Assembly (NCBI GenBank): GCA_902581145.1
Contig: CACHNE010000011.1
Span: 1-43,895, forward strand
DNA: 43,895 nt
Source of the DNA: an uncultured Bacteroidota bacterium
GTDB taxonomy: Bacteria; Bacteroidota; Bacteroidia; Flavobacteriales; Flavobacteriaceae
Direction: 5' to 3'
Part shown: one piece after another, positions 26,229 to 34,618 of the stretch
Numbering within the stretch: the stretch's first letter is position 1
How the letters are laid out: each line of letters begins with the position of its first letter
The notes under the pieces: model-generated
Seen by the model: the letters and a program-made list of their open reading frames with translations, nothing else
What the model was told of the DNA's origin: nothing
Database searches by the model: none
Program-made: the position numbers and the translations under genes

Positions 26229-28265
26229 ATGAAAAAACTACTAACAACAGCATTAGTCTTGAATACATTATTTACGTTTTCACAAACAATCGTTTCCACA
26301 TCAGCTGAAAATAAAAATGCAATCGTTGAGGAATCTACTGGTATCCACTGTTCATACTGCCCTGATGGTCATAGAATACTAAATGAGGCTAAAGACCAAA
26401 ACCCAAATGATATTTTTGTTGTAAAATTTCATGAAGGTGGATATGCTTGGGATTGTGATCCCAACGGAGGTCATGATTTTAATAATAATATTGCTAATGA
26501 ACTTGGTTTTATGGGGCAAGCAACTGCTCAACCGTCTGCTTCTGTTAATAGACAAATATTCCCATCCTTTTCAATGTCTGGTGGTACTGCCATGAGCAGA
26601 GGTGCTTGGACAAGTGCAATTAACTCAGTTATTCAAGAACCATCTTATGTTAATCTCGGAGTTGAAGCAAACATTGAAGGTAATGAACTTAACGTTCATG
26701 TAGAATTATATTATACATCAGCCACATCAAGTTCAAATTTTATAAATGTAGCTATTTTACAAAATGAGACTGTAGGTCCACAGTTGGGTACCGAATTTAA
26801 CCCTGACTACAGAGCTTCTGATGCGCCAAATCCGGTATATCAGCATGGTGAATATGACTACAGACACATGAACAGGTTGGTTGATATGATTAATGGAATT
26901 AGTGGTGATATAGTAACTGAAACCTCAGAAGGAAGTTTTATTGACAGAAATTACACATACACATTACCAAGTTATTATAATGATGTTGCTGTTGATTTAA
27001 GTCAGATTGAAATTGTTGCCTTCGTAACCGACGGAAATGAAATTATCACTGGGAGTGGTGCCGTAGCTTCCTATGCTTTACCTGCTTATGATTTAACATT
27101 AACTTCAATAGATTCGCCCGTTGGAACAGGTTATTTTAACCAAAATGAATCGATTACAGTAACAGTTACTAATAGTGGGGAGAATGAGATTTCAAATTTC
27201 GACATCTCCTATCAAGTTAACGAAGGAGATATAGTAACTGAAACATATAGTGAAGTATTAGGCTCTGGAAACACCGCACAATATACATTTAACAATACTT
27301 ATGATTTTAGCCAATCAGGAGATTACATAATTACATCTTTTATCACATTTGAAAATGATGAAAATGATACAAATAATTCAATTTCGATTTCTATTACCTC
27401 TGTTGAGGCGGGAGACTGTCCTGATAACTATGAACTTCCGATCGTTTGGAGGGAAAACTTTGAGTGTTATGAGGCATTTGCAATAGATAATATTGATGGT
27501 TGGACAATAATTGACAATGATGGTGGAACCACTTGGGGTGCCAATGCGGTTGACTTTACAAATGAAAGTTATGTTGGATCGGGAATCATATTTAATAATG
27601 CTCTTGCTACCCCAGCAACTGATGATACATCTGTTTGGGACTCTTACGAGGGTAACCAAGGTTTGTATTTCTTTGCCTCAGGAGCTAATAGTACAACCTA
27701 CCCTAATGATGATTGGATGATTAGTCCTGAATTTCCAATTGCAGGAGTTACTTCTCCAATCCTATCCTTTTGGGCGAAATCAGTAAACGACCAGTACGGA
27801 TTGGAAAGATTTCAAATAGGAATTGGTTCTACAACTAATCCCTCTGACTTTACGATAATTACACCTGACCCTTATGTTGAAGCTCCAACTGAATGGACAA
27901 ATTATGAATACGACTTAAGTGATTATGTTGGGCAAAATATCAGAGTTGGAATTCATTATGTTGGATCTGATTCTTTTGTTCTCATGATGGATGAATTTAT
28001 AGTCGAAGGAACTCTGGGTATAAATGAAAATGAAATTTCTGATTTCGAATATAATTACAACCCATTTAATGATATGTTGAATATGTCATCAAGTGAAAAA
28101 CTTTCTAATATTCAAATTTTCAATATTTTGGGTCAAAAAATTATTGAAGAAGATATAAATAGTTACAACCATCAAATCAATTTAGGTAATCTCTCTACAT
28201 CTGTTTACTTTATAAACGTGGAAAGTAATTATGGAATTAAGACCTTTAAATTAATGGTACAATAA
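26229..28265 (+). CDS. Omp28-like thioredoxin-fold protein with CARDB-like, adhesin-type and T9SS sorting domains
   Basis: I start at ATG 26229 (678 residues) for the signal peptide MKKLLTTALVLNTLFTFSQ. Order: Omp28/thioredoxin-like domain (about 25-290) with EESTGIHCSYCPDGH (Cys41, Cys44); a CARDB-like Ig domain (about 290-395, NESITVTVTNSGENEI); a cleaved-adhesin/MAM-like jelly roll (about 405-610: WRENFECYEAF, DDWMISPEF, GQNIRVGIHYVGSD); and a type A sorting domain (about 615-678: FNILGQKIIEED ... KTFKLMVQ). It should be exported by T9SS and anchored or released at the surface. A strong intrinsic terminator lies 36 bp past the stop. Substrate or partner unknown; the neighbouring small T9SS protein and barrel are candidates. 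Confidence 0.87.
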   Translation: MKKLLTTALVLNTLFTFSQTIVSTSAENKNAIVEESTGIHCSYCPDGHRILNEAKDQNPNDIFVVKFHEGGYAWDCDPNGGHDFNNNIANELGFMGQATAQPSASVNRQIFPSFSMSGGTAMSRGAWTSAINSVIQEPSYVNLGVEANIEGNELNVHVELYYTSATSSSNFINVAILQNETVGPQLGTEFNPDYRASDAPNPVYQHGEYDYRHMNRLVDMINGISGDIVTETSEGSFIDRNYTYTLPSYYNDVAVDLSQIEIVAFVTDGNEIITGSGAVASYALPAYDLTLTSIDSPVGTGYFNQNESITVTVTNSGENEISNFDISYQVNEGDIVTETYSEVLGSGNTAQYTFNNTYDFSQSGDYIITSFITFENDENDTNNSISISITSVEAGDCPDNYELPIVWRENFECYEAFAIDNIDGWTIIDNDGGTTWGANAVDFTNESYVGSGIIFNNALATPATDDTSVWDSYEGNQGLYFFASGANSTTYPNDDWMISPEFPIAGVTSPILSFWAKSVNDQYGLERFQIGIGSTTNPSDFTIITPDPYVEAPTEWTNYEYDLSDYVGQNIRVGIHYVGSDSFVLMMDEFIVEGTLGINENEISDFEYNYNPFNDMLNMSSSEKLSNIQIFNILGQKIIEEDINSYNHQINLGNLSTSVYFINVESNYGIKTFKLMVQ

Positions 28266-28266
28266 A

Positions 28267-28884
28267 CTAAGAAGGGACGTAAATAATCTTTTTATCTAAG
28301 AAATAGTGGGTGTCAAAAATATCTTTGATATCCACTATTTTTTTTTGTTGAATATTTTTCAATTCGTCGTCTATATTACCTCCTTTTAAGGCAATAATTC
28401 CATTTGGGATATGATTATTTGAATTTTTGTTAAATTTTCCCTTAGACCACTCAATTATAAGGGGCATTTTTGCAACCGCTCTTGTCACCAAAAAATCATA
28501 TTTATAATCTAAATTTTCAGCTCTTGACCACTCTGATTTAACATTCTTAAGTCTAAGTTCATTAACTATTGTATCAACTACAACTATCTTTTTTCTGATA
28601 CTATCTACTAAAATAAAGTTTACATCAGGGAAAATTATTGATAGAGGTATTCCTGGAAACCCTCCTCCCGTACCTAAATCAAGGACAGTTGTTCCTTTAT
28701 TAAATTTTATAAATTTTGCAATTACTAAAGAGTGAAGAACATGTCTTTCATATATATTATCAATATCCTTTCTGGAAATAATATTAATCTTATTATTCCA
28801 GTCACTATAGATCTTTTTCAATTTTGACAATTGTTCAATCTGAAAATCATTTAAATCAGGAAACTCTTCAAGTATAATCTTCAT
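28267..28884 (-). CDS. rsmG: 16S rRNA (guanine-N7) methyltransferase RsmG (GidB)
   Basis: Methylates G527 of 16S rRNA (E. coli numbering). I start at ATG 28884 (205 residues); a longer ORF from 28923 adds 13 hydrophobic residues not found in the family and would begin upstream of the predicted transcription start. Seen: NIISRKDIDNIYERHVLHSL, VLDLGTGGGFPGIPLSI (SAM motif), ILVDSIRKKI, SRAENL and LVTRAVAKMP. The last codons also encode the opposing gene's terminator hairpin. One base separates the two stops. Confidence 0.95.
   Translation of the reverse strand: MKIILEEFPDLNDFQIEQLSKLKKIYSDWNNKINIISRKDIDNIYERHVLHSLVIAKFIKFNKGTTVLDLGTGGGFPGIPLSIIFPDVNFILVDSIRKKIVVVDTIVNELRLKNVKSEWSRAENLDYKYDFLVTRAVAKMPLIIEWSKGKFNKNSNNHIPNGIIALKGGNIDDELKNIQQKKIVDIKDIFDTHYFLDKKIIYVPS
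28301..28346 (+). terminator. Intrinsic terminator of the Omp28-T9SS gene, inside rsmG
   Basis: 17-bp stem: AAATAGTGGGTGTCAAA (28301-28317) pairs with TTTGATATCCACTATTT (28324-28340) with two G-U pairs; loop AATATC; six further T follow. It begins 36 bp past the + strand stop and lies within the last codons of the opposing rsmG. On the minus strand no T-run follows, so it acts in one direction. Confidence 0.8.
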
Positions 28885-28900
28885 AACAAAAGTTATTAAA

Positions 28901-28908
28901 CAAAAGTA
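28901..28908 (-). promoter_or_regulatory. Promoter -7 box TACTTTTG for rsmG
   Basis: CAAAAGTA on the + strand, i.e. TAnnTTTG toward rsmG, 16 bp before the chosen ATG; predicted leader about 10 nt. This supports the shorter rsmG start. Confidence 0.5.
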
Positions 28909-28971
28909 TGATATTGTAAACAAAAATTTTAAAAATTGTAACTAAGTGTTATTTTTAGGCAACTTAAAATT

Positions 28972-30162
28972 ATGGAAAATCACCTATCTGAAAGAGTAAA
29001 AAATCTGGCAACTTCCCAGACACTAGCCATGGCTGCAAAAGCAAGAGAACTTAGAGCTCAAGGAAAAGACGTAATCGGCTTGAGTTTAGGCGAACCTGAC
29101 TTTAACATTCCTGAATTCATTAAAGAAGCCGCAAAAAAAGCTATTGATGAAAATTATAATTCATATACACCGGTTGATGGTTATTTAGATTTAAAAGAAA
29201 CTATAATTAAAAAATTTGAAAGAGATAATGGATTAAAATATAGTCTATCACAAATTGTTGTTTCAACCGGCGCCAAACAAGCATTATATAATATTGCATC
29301 AGTACTTATTAATCCAGGTGATGAGGTAATTTTACCATGTCCATACTGGGTTAGCTACGCTGATATTGTAAAATTGAAAGGAGGTATTCCAGTTGAAGTA
29401 AAAACCGACATTGATAACGATTTTAAAATGACAGGTGCACAACTTAAAAGTGCCATTACAGAAAAAACAAAAATGATATGGTTCAGTTCTCCATGTAATC
29501 CCAGTGGATCTGTTTATTCTGACGAAGAACTTTCGGCACTTTCAAAAGTACTTCAGGAATATGAAAACATCTTTATAGTTTCTGATGAAATATATGAACA
29601 TATAAATTATAAAGGTGGTCACAATAGTATTGGAACTTATAATGCAATAAAAGATAGAACGATAACTGTAAACGGTGTGTCTAAAGCTTTTGCAATGACT
29701 GGATGGAGAATAGGTTATATTGGTGCCCCAGAATGGATTGCTAGAGCTTGCAATAAAGTTCAAGGTCAGGTCACTAGCGGAGCTAATTGTATAGCGCAAA
29801 GAGCTGTGATTACTGCCCTGAATGAAAACCCAGATAAAATTGAATATATGGTTGAGGAATTTAAGGCAAGAAGAGATTTAATTCTTGATTTACTGGGTAA
29901 TATCAAAGGATTCAATTGTAATATTCCTGATGGTGCATTTTATGTTTTTCCAGATATTTCCCATTATTTTGGAAGGACTATTGACGGGTTTGAAATAAAT
30001 AATGCATCCGACATGTCAATGTTTTTATTAGAAAAAGCTCTTGTTGCAACCGTAACTGGAAATGCTTTTGGAAACCCAAATTGCATTAGGATTTCTTATG
30101 CCGCTTCAAAGGAACAAATAGTTGAAGCCGTTAAAAGAATTAAATCTGCGGTTGAGTCATAA
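28972..30162 (+). CDS. Aspartate aminotransferase-type PLP enzyme (class I)
   Basis: 396 residues. Fold-type I aminotransferase of the AspC/AspB group common in Bacteroidota, most likely moving amino groups between aspartate and 2-oxoglutarate. Seen: LSLGEPDFNIPEFIKEA near the start, YTPVDGYLDLKETI, STGAKQALYNI, PCPYWVSYADI, SPCNPSGSVYS, VSDEIYEHINY, and the PLP lysine in VNGVSKAFAMTGWRIGYIG; C-terminal RISYAAS carries the carboxylate-binding Arg. A TATTTTTA variant -7 box lies at 28950-28957. Its stop is 2 bp from trkH's. Confidence 0.93.
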   Translation: MENHLSERVKNLATSQTLAMAAKARELRAQGKDVIGLSLGEPDFNIPEFIKEAAKKAIDENYNSYTPVDGYLDLKETIIKKFERDNGLKYSLSQIVVSTGAKQALYNIASVLINPGDEVILPCPYWVSYADIVKLKGGIPVEVKTDIDNDFKMTGAQLKSAITEKTKMIWFSSPCNPSGSVYSDEELSALSKVLQEYENIFIVSDEIYEHINYKGGHNSIGTYNAIKDRTITVNGVSKAFAMTGWRIGYIGAPEWIARACNKVQGQVTSGANCIAQRAVITALNENPDKIEYMVEEFKARRDLILDLLGNIKGFNCNIPDGAFYVFPDISHYFGRTIDGFEINNASDMSMFLLEKALVATVTGNAFGNPNCIRISYAASKEQIVEAVKRIKSAVES

Positions 30163-30164
30163 GA

Positions 30165-31649
30165 TTACCTGTTACTCCAAAAGTATGGAGTAAAAACAAT
30201 GAGTACTGTAAATAGCTCTAGTCTTCCTAACAACATCAAAAAAGATGACCACCATTTTGCCAAAAGAGGTAATTCAAAAAAAGTATTCATTGGTCCAAAT
30301 GAACCAATTGAAGGTCCAACGTTTCCAAGGCTAGAAGCCGAAACCCCCAGTGCAGATTCAAAATCAAGACCTAATAGTGCAAAAACTATTGTTCCAATCA
30401 TAAATGATAGCATATAAACAATAAAGAAACCAAGTATATTATGAGTAATTTCAGTCGAAACAGATGATTTGTTATATCTAAGTGGAATTATAGCATGTGG
30501 ATGTAAAATCTTTTTAAACTGTAAAACACCATTTTTTATGATTAGAAGATGACGCATTATTTTAAATCCTCCAGAAGTACTTCCTGCAGACCCTCCTAAA
30601 AACATCATTCCAAAAAATAAAAGCAAAAGTAACTGAGACCAAGCGGTATAATCAGCGGTTACGAAACCAGTTGTAGTTATAATCGAAACAACCTGAAAAA
30701 GAGAATGTCTAAATACACCTTCAATTCTTTCAAATTGACTCTCATAACTCATTAAAAAGTCTGTACTAAAAAATAAAATTAACGCAACAGAAAAAGTAAA
30801 TCCTAAAATAAATAAACTGTATACTTTGAATTCATCATCTGAAAAAATCTTTTTAAAATTAAACTTGAATCCAAAATAACTTAAAACAAAATTTGTTCCC
30901 GCCAAAAACATAAATATAATGACAATATATTGAATAACTGGATTAGAATTCCAGTGACCTAAACTTGCATTTTTTGTTGAAAAACCCCCTGATGCTATAT
31001 TACTCATTGAGTGATTTATAGCATCAAAAAATGACATTCCGGCAAACTGCAGAAAAATTGTTTCAATTATGGTATATGAGACATATATCAACCATAATCT
31101 TTTAGCGGTATCTGTAATTCTAGGGTGTAATTTATCCGTACTAGGTCCTGGAGATTCAGCGGTAAATAACTGCATCCCTCCAATTCCTAAAAGCGGTAAA
31201 ATTGCAATAGCAAATACAATCATACCCATACCTCCTAACCAGTGAGTAATACTTCTCCAAAATAAAATACCTTCAGGTAAGATTTCAACATCATTAATTA
31301 TTGTTGAACCAGTAGCAGTATAACCAGATGTAGTCTCAAAAAATATATTAGAAAAACCTTCAATTGTTCCAGTTAATATATAAGGAATTGTACCAGAAAA
31401 TATCATTATAACCCAACCCAAAACAACTACTAGATAGCCTTCTCTTTTATTAATTTGTTTATCATGATTCTTATTCAGAAAAAGCATCAGTAGACCTATT
31501 ATTGATACAATTATCCCAGAAAAAATCAAATCACCTGTTATTCCGTCTTTATAAATGTAACTTAATAATGCACTTAGGAACATAAATCCCCCATTGATTA
31601 ACAAAAGAAATCCTAAAAAATATGTGATTATTTTTGTATTAATTTTCAT
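30165..31649 (-). CDS. trkH: TrkH-type potassium uptake channel subunit
   Basis: 494 residues, inner-membrane K+ transporter of the Trk/Ktr superfamily: four M1-P-M2 repeats. Selectivity-filter segments visible: FFETTSGYTATGST, NIASGGFSTKNASLG, TTTGFVTADYTAWSQ with GGSAGSTSGGFKIMRHL after it, and ASSLGNVGPSIGSFGP. It lies directly downstream of trkA on the same strand (no gap), so the regulator and channel are made together. K+ uptake probably uses the membrane potential. Confidence 0.95.
   Translation of the reverse strand: MKINTKIITYFLGFLLLINGGFMFLSALLSYIYKDGITGDLIFSGIIVSIIGLLMLFLNKNHDKQINKREGYLVVVLGWVIMIFSGTIPYILTGTIEGFSNIFFETTSGYTATGSTIINDVEILPEGILFWRSITHWLGGMGMIVFAIAILPLLGIGGMQLFTAESPGPSTDKLHPRITDTAKRLWLIYVSYTIIETIFLQFAGMSFFDAINHSMSNIASGGFSTKNASLGHWNSNPVIQYIVIIFMFLAGTNFVLSYFGFKFNFKKIFSDDEFKVYSLFILGFTFSVALILFFSTDFLMSYESQFERIEGVFRHSLFQVVSIITTTGFVTADYTAWSQLLLLLFFGMMFLGGSAGSTSGGFKIMRHLLIIKNGVLQFKKILHPHAIIPLRYNKSSVSTEITHNILGFFIVYMLSFMIGTIVFALLGLDFESALGVSASSLGNVGPSIGSFGPMNTFFELPLLAKWWSSFLMLLGRLELFTVLIVFTPYFWSNR
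30172..30193. other. Hairpin at the aminotransferase/trkH convergent junction
   Basis: Perfect 7-bp stem TTACTCC/GGAGTAA with an 8-base loop, 9 bp past the aminotransferase stop and inside the last trkH codons (TPYFWSNR). Neither strand has a T-run after it, so it is not a classical terminator; it could protect mRNA 3' ends. Confidence 0.4.
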
Positions 31650-32987
31650 TTAGAAAAGTTTTTCAACCTTTTGAATTGAATCGTTTAAGCAACAAACAAC
31701 AATTCTATCACCACTTAATATTTTAAAGTCACCAAGAACTATATAACCTTTACTTTCTCTGATAACTCCAGCAATAATCGCACATTTTGGAAAATCTAAA
31801 TCTTTGATTGTTTTATTACAAACTTTAGATTTGTCATTTACTACATATTCTAATAATTCTGCATCCATATTCCCAAGTTGTGAAATTGCCACGACTTCAG
31901 CATTGTGTACATGCTTTGAAATAGCATCTGCTGCTAATAATTTTTTATTAATTAATGTATCTATTCCGCTAATTTGGGTTAATTTATAGTAATCAAGATT
32001 ATCAACCAGGGCTATTGTTTTATTTATGCCCTTAGATTTAGCAATAAGACTTGACATTATGTTATCTTCAGAATCCCCTGTTACAGCTATAAATGAATCC
32101 ATCTGATCTAAACTTTCCTCCTCTAACAATTCTGTATTTGTACCGTCTCCGTATATCACAAGACAATTTTCTAAATCTTCAGCCAATTCCTCAGCCCTAT
32201 CTTTGTCAATTTCAACAAGCTTAACATTAAAATTGTTAGAAGATAAATCCTGTGCTACTTTTTTACCTACTCTTCCACCTCCAAGAATCATTACATTCTT
32301 GATAACACCATTATTTTGACCAGAGAGTTTCAAAAGCTCCTCTTCTCCTCCAGGTTCAGTCATAAAAACAATATGGTCTCCCGAGTGAAACACAGTGTCT
32401 CCTCTTGGAATTATGGTTTTTTCATCTCTTTTGATTGAGATTGGAAAAAAATGTGTTTCAGGAAATATTTTAGCAGCTTCAACTACTGTTTTTCCAACAA
32501 AGGTTGAAGTATGAGTAGCACTTAAACCCAATGTTATTAATGCACCTCCTTCAAATTCAAATGGATCAGTAAATTCTGCTCTATTAATAGCCATATTTAT
32601 CTCCTTTGAAGTAAGAATTTCAGGTGAAATTAATTCACTTATTCCTAATCCTGTAAAATCTATATTTTCATTTTCTTTGAGTTCTGGGTTAGAAATTCTT
32701 GCAATAGTTTTTTTTGCTCCTAACTGCTTAGCTAAATAACAAGAGGTTAAATTCACGGCTTCTGCTGCAGTAACTCCGATAAATAAGTCAGCGTCAGCGA
32801 CATTAGCTTTATTTAATATAGAAATTGATGTACAATCGCCTTCTACAACTCTAATATCTAATTGACTGTTAGGGAAAGTTAGTTTTTCATCATTGGAATC
32901 TATGAGTGTAATCTCTTGCGATTCATATGATAATAATTTTGCTAAATGAGATCCTACCTGACCAGATCCCGCAATTATTATTTTCAT
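31650..32987 (-). CDS. trkA: Trk system cytoplasmic regulator TrkA (two RCK domains)
   Basis: 445 residues, two tandem RCK units. Each has a Rossmann NAD-binding part (IIIAGSGQVGSHLAK at the start; VMILGGGRVGKKVAQ in the middle) and a TrkA-C part (ISIKRDEKTIIPRGDTVFHSGDHIVF; AGVIRESKGYIVLGDFKILSGDRIVV). It gates TrkH in response to nucleotides. Abuts trkH. A promoter box and a palindrome lie just upstream. Confidence 0.95.
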   Translation of the reverse strand: MKIIIAGSGQVGSHLAKLLSYESQEITLIDSNDEKLTFPNSQLDIRVVEGDCTSISILNKANVADADLFIGVTAAEAVNLTSCYLAKQLGAKKTIARISNPELKENENIDFTGLGISELISPEILTSKEINMAINRAEFTDPFEFEGGALITLGLSATHTSTFVGKTVVEAAKIFPETHFFPISIKRDEKTIIPRGDTVFHSGDHIVFMTEPGGEEELLKLSGQNNGVIKNVMILGGGRVGKKVAQDLSSNNFNVKLVEIDKDRAEELAEDLENCLVIYGDGTNTELLEEESLDQMDSFIAVTGDSEDNIMSSLIAKSKGINKTIALVDNLDYYKLTQISGIDTLINKKLLAADAISKHVHNAEVVAISQLGNMDAELLEYVVNDKSKVCNKTIKDLDFPKCAIIAGVIRESKGYIVLGDFKILSGDRIVVCCLNDSIQKVEKLF

Positions 32988-33009
32988 TATAATTTATAAA
33001 TATTACGGA

Positions 33010-33037
33010 CAAATATAATTTATTTTGACCAATTGGT
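33010..33037 (-). promoter_or_regulatory. trkA promoter -7 box and adjoining palindrome
   Basis: TATATTTG on the minus strand (CAAATATA at 33010-33017) gives a predicted start near 33005. Eleven bases upstream of it lies the perfect palindrome ACCAATTGGT (33028-33037), extending imperfectly to TTGACCAATTGGTTAA, placed where an operator could act on trkA transcription. Confidence 0.45.
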
Positions 33038-33121
33038 TAATTTTAGATTCATATTAAGCCAATACAATAAACACAAAAAAAAAGGGTTATTTTAGCGAAC
33101 TTACTCTGTGAAAGTTAATTT

Positions 33122-33835
33122 ATGAGATCAATCATTTTGCTTATTTCTGTTTTCCTTTTCTCAGTACAGGGTCATGCGCAACTTTTCACCAAAAAAAAAG
33201 TAATAAATAATGAAAACTTTGATAAACCTCAACTTTCCTGGGGATATTATCTTGGTATGAATAATTATGATTATAACTTTGATTATATATCAGACACTTA
33301 TGATATTCAGACAGAAAAATCATTTGGATTTAACGTAGGACTAATTGGAAATTTTAGAATTTCTGATTTTTTTGATATTCGCTTTGAACCAGGTCTTGTA
33401 ATGTCAAACAGAAATTTGGTTTTTAACCCTGCCCAATTTGGAGAAGCAGAATTCAATCAAAATCTACACTTCAGAGAAATTAAGTCAACATATATCCATT
33501 TTCCTGTACTATTAAAAATATCAAGTAAAAGGGTAAATAATTTTAAACCATTTCTGTTAGCTGGGGTTTCTACAGCTTTAAATTTATCCAGTAAAGAAAA
33601 TAATGTAGATGACAATAGTTTAGGTCAGTTTAGAACTAAAAAAAATGTTTTTTTCTATGAATTAGGCTTTGGAATTGATTTGTACTTAGAATGGTTCAAA
33701 TTTAGTCCAAGCATAAGAGGAGTTTTTGCATTTTCAGATGAACATGTTGACGATAATGACCCACTTAGCCCTTGGACCAGCAATATTGATTTTATGAAAA
33801 CAAGTGGAATACTAATTAATTTTACTTTCCAGTAA
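33122..33835 (+). CDS. porT: PorT-like outer-membrane barrel protein of type IX secretion
   Basis: 237 residues: signal peptide (MRSIILLISVFLFSVQGHAQ), then an eight-strand-type porin_4/OMP_b-brl_2 barrel (GFNVGLIGNFRISDFFDIRFEPGLVMS, YIHFPVLLKISSKR, KPFLLAGVSTALNLSS, YELGFGIDLYLEWFKFSPSIRG, ending INFTFQ). Length, motifs and the adjacent RNA methyltransferase match PorT, which T9SS secretion and gliding need. In relatives I remember, ubiE precedes porT; here trkA does. No exact -7 box upstream. Overlaps the RNA methyltransferase by 14 bp at the 3' end. Confidence 0.85.
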   Translation: MRSIILLISVFLFSVQGHAQLFTKKKVINNENFDKPQLSWGYYLGMNNYDYNFDYISDTYDIQTEKSFGFNVGLIGNFRISDFFDIRFEPGLVMSNRNLVFNPAQFGEAEFNQNLHFREIKSTYIHFPVLLKISSKRVNNFKPFLLAGVSTALNLSSKENNVDDNSLGQFRTKKNVFFYELGFGIDLYLEWFKFSPSIRGVFAFSDEHVDDNDPLSPWTSNIDFMKTSGILINFTFQ

Positions 33836-34547
33836 TCTGATTATTTAGTTGAGAAAGAACAATCGCTACCGAACTTGCTAAATTCAAACTTTCTACATTA
33901 TCATTATACCTTTGAATTGTAATCTTATTCTTGATTTTTGAAGATACCTTTTGACTGAAACCGTTAGATTCATTTCCAAAAAATATAATTTGATTTTTTG
34001 AAAAAATATATTCTTTGAGACTTTTACCATTTAAATCTGCTGCAACAGTATCATAAATAACAGAGGTAATTAAATTATCAAATTCCATGTATGAAATATT
34101 TACTCTACTGATTGAGCCCATTGAAGACTGTACAACTTTGGGATTATAACAATCAACACTATTCTTCGAACAAATAATATTTTTAATACCAAACCAATCA
34201 CACAATCTTATTATCGTACCTAAATTTCCTGGATCATTAATTTCCTCGAGTGCAACAATATTTGCATTAAAATCTATTTCTTTATTAGCAGGAATTTTAA
34301 AGATGCCTAAAACATTATTTGGTGTCTTTAAGTTACTTATTTGCTTAAGTTGAGTAGAATTGATTGAAATATAATACTTTAAATTTTTATACTTTTCTGA
34401 AATCGAAAAAATATTAACTGCCTCTATATCAGATTCTAACAATTCATCGACTATTTTCTCACCCTCTGCAACAAAAAAACCAGATTGTTTTCTGTTTTTC
34501 TTGGATCTTAACGACTTGATTAATTTTATTTGGTTTTTGGTAATCAT
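33822..34547 (-). CDS. SpoU/TrmH-family RNA 2'-O-methyltransferase
   Basis: 241 residues. N-terminal substrate-binding part (KNRKQSGFFVAEGEKIVDELL), then the SPOUT knot: EEINDPGNLGTIIRLCDWFGI (motif 1, catalytic Arg), FFGNESNGFS (motif 2) and VESLNLASSVAIVLSQL (motif 3). Expected to ribose-methylate rRNA or tRNA; the exact site cannot be told. Divergent from fba with 71 bp between starts. Confidence 0.92.
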   Translation of the reverse strand: MITKNQIKLIKSLRSKKNRKQSGFFVAEGEKIVDELLESDIEAVNIFSISEKYKNLKYYISINSTQLKQISNLKTPNNVLGIFKIPANKEIDFNANIVALEEINDPGNLGTIIRLCDWFGIKNIICSKNSVDCYNPKVVQSSMGSISRVNISYMEFDNLITSVIYDTVAADLNGKSLKEYIFSKNQIIFFGNESNGFSQKVSSKIKNKITIQRYNDNVESLNLASSVAIVLSQLNNQITGK

Positions 34548-34618
34548 GTTATTTGTTATTCATAACTTTACACTTGCTAAAATTAATGTAAACTAACCTT
34601 AAAACATAACTATTCTTT

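Noticed and set aside
32988-33121. Missing ubiE between trkA and porT
   Set aside because: I remember ubiE next to porT in several Flavobacteriia, but gene order varies and ubiE can be elsewhere; no remnant is visible in the gap.
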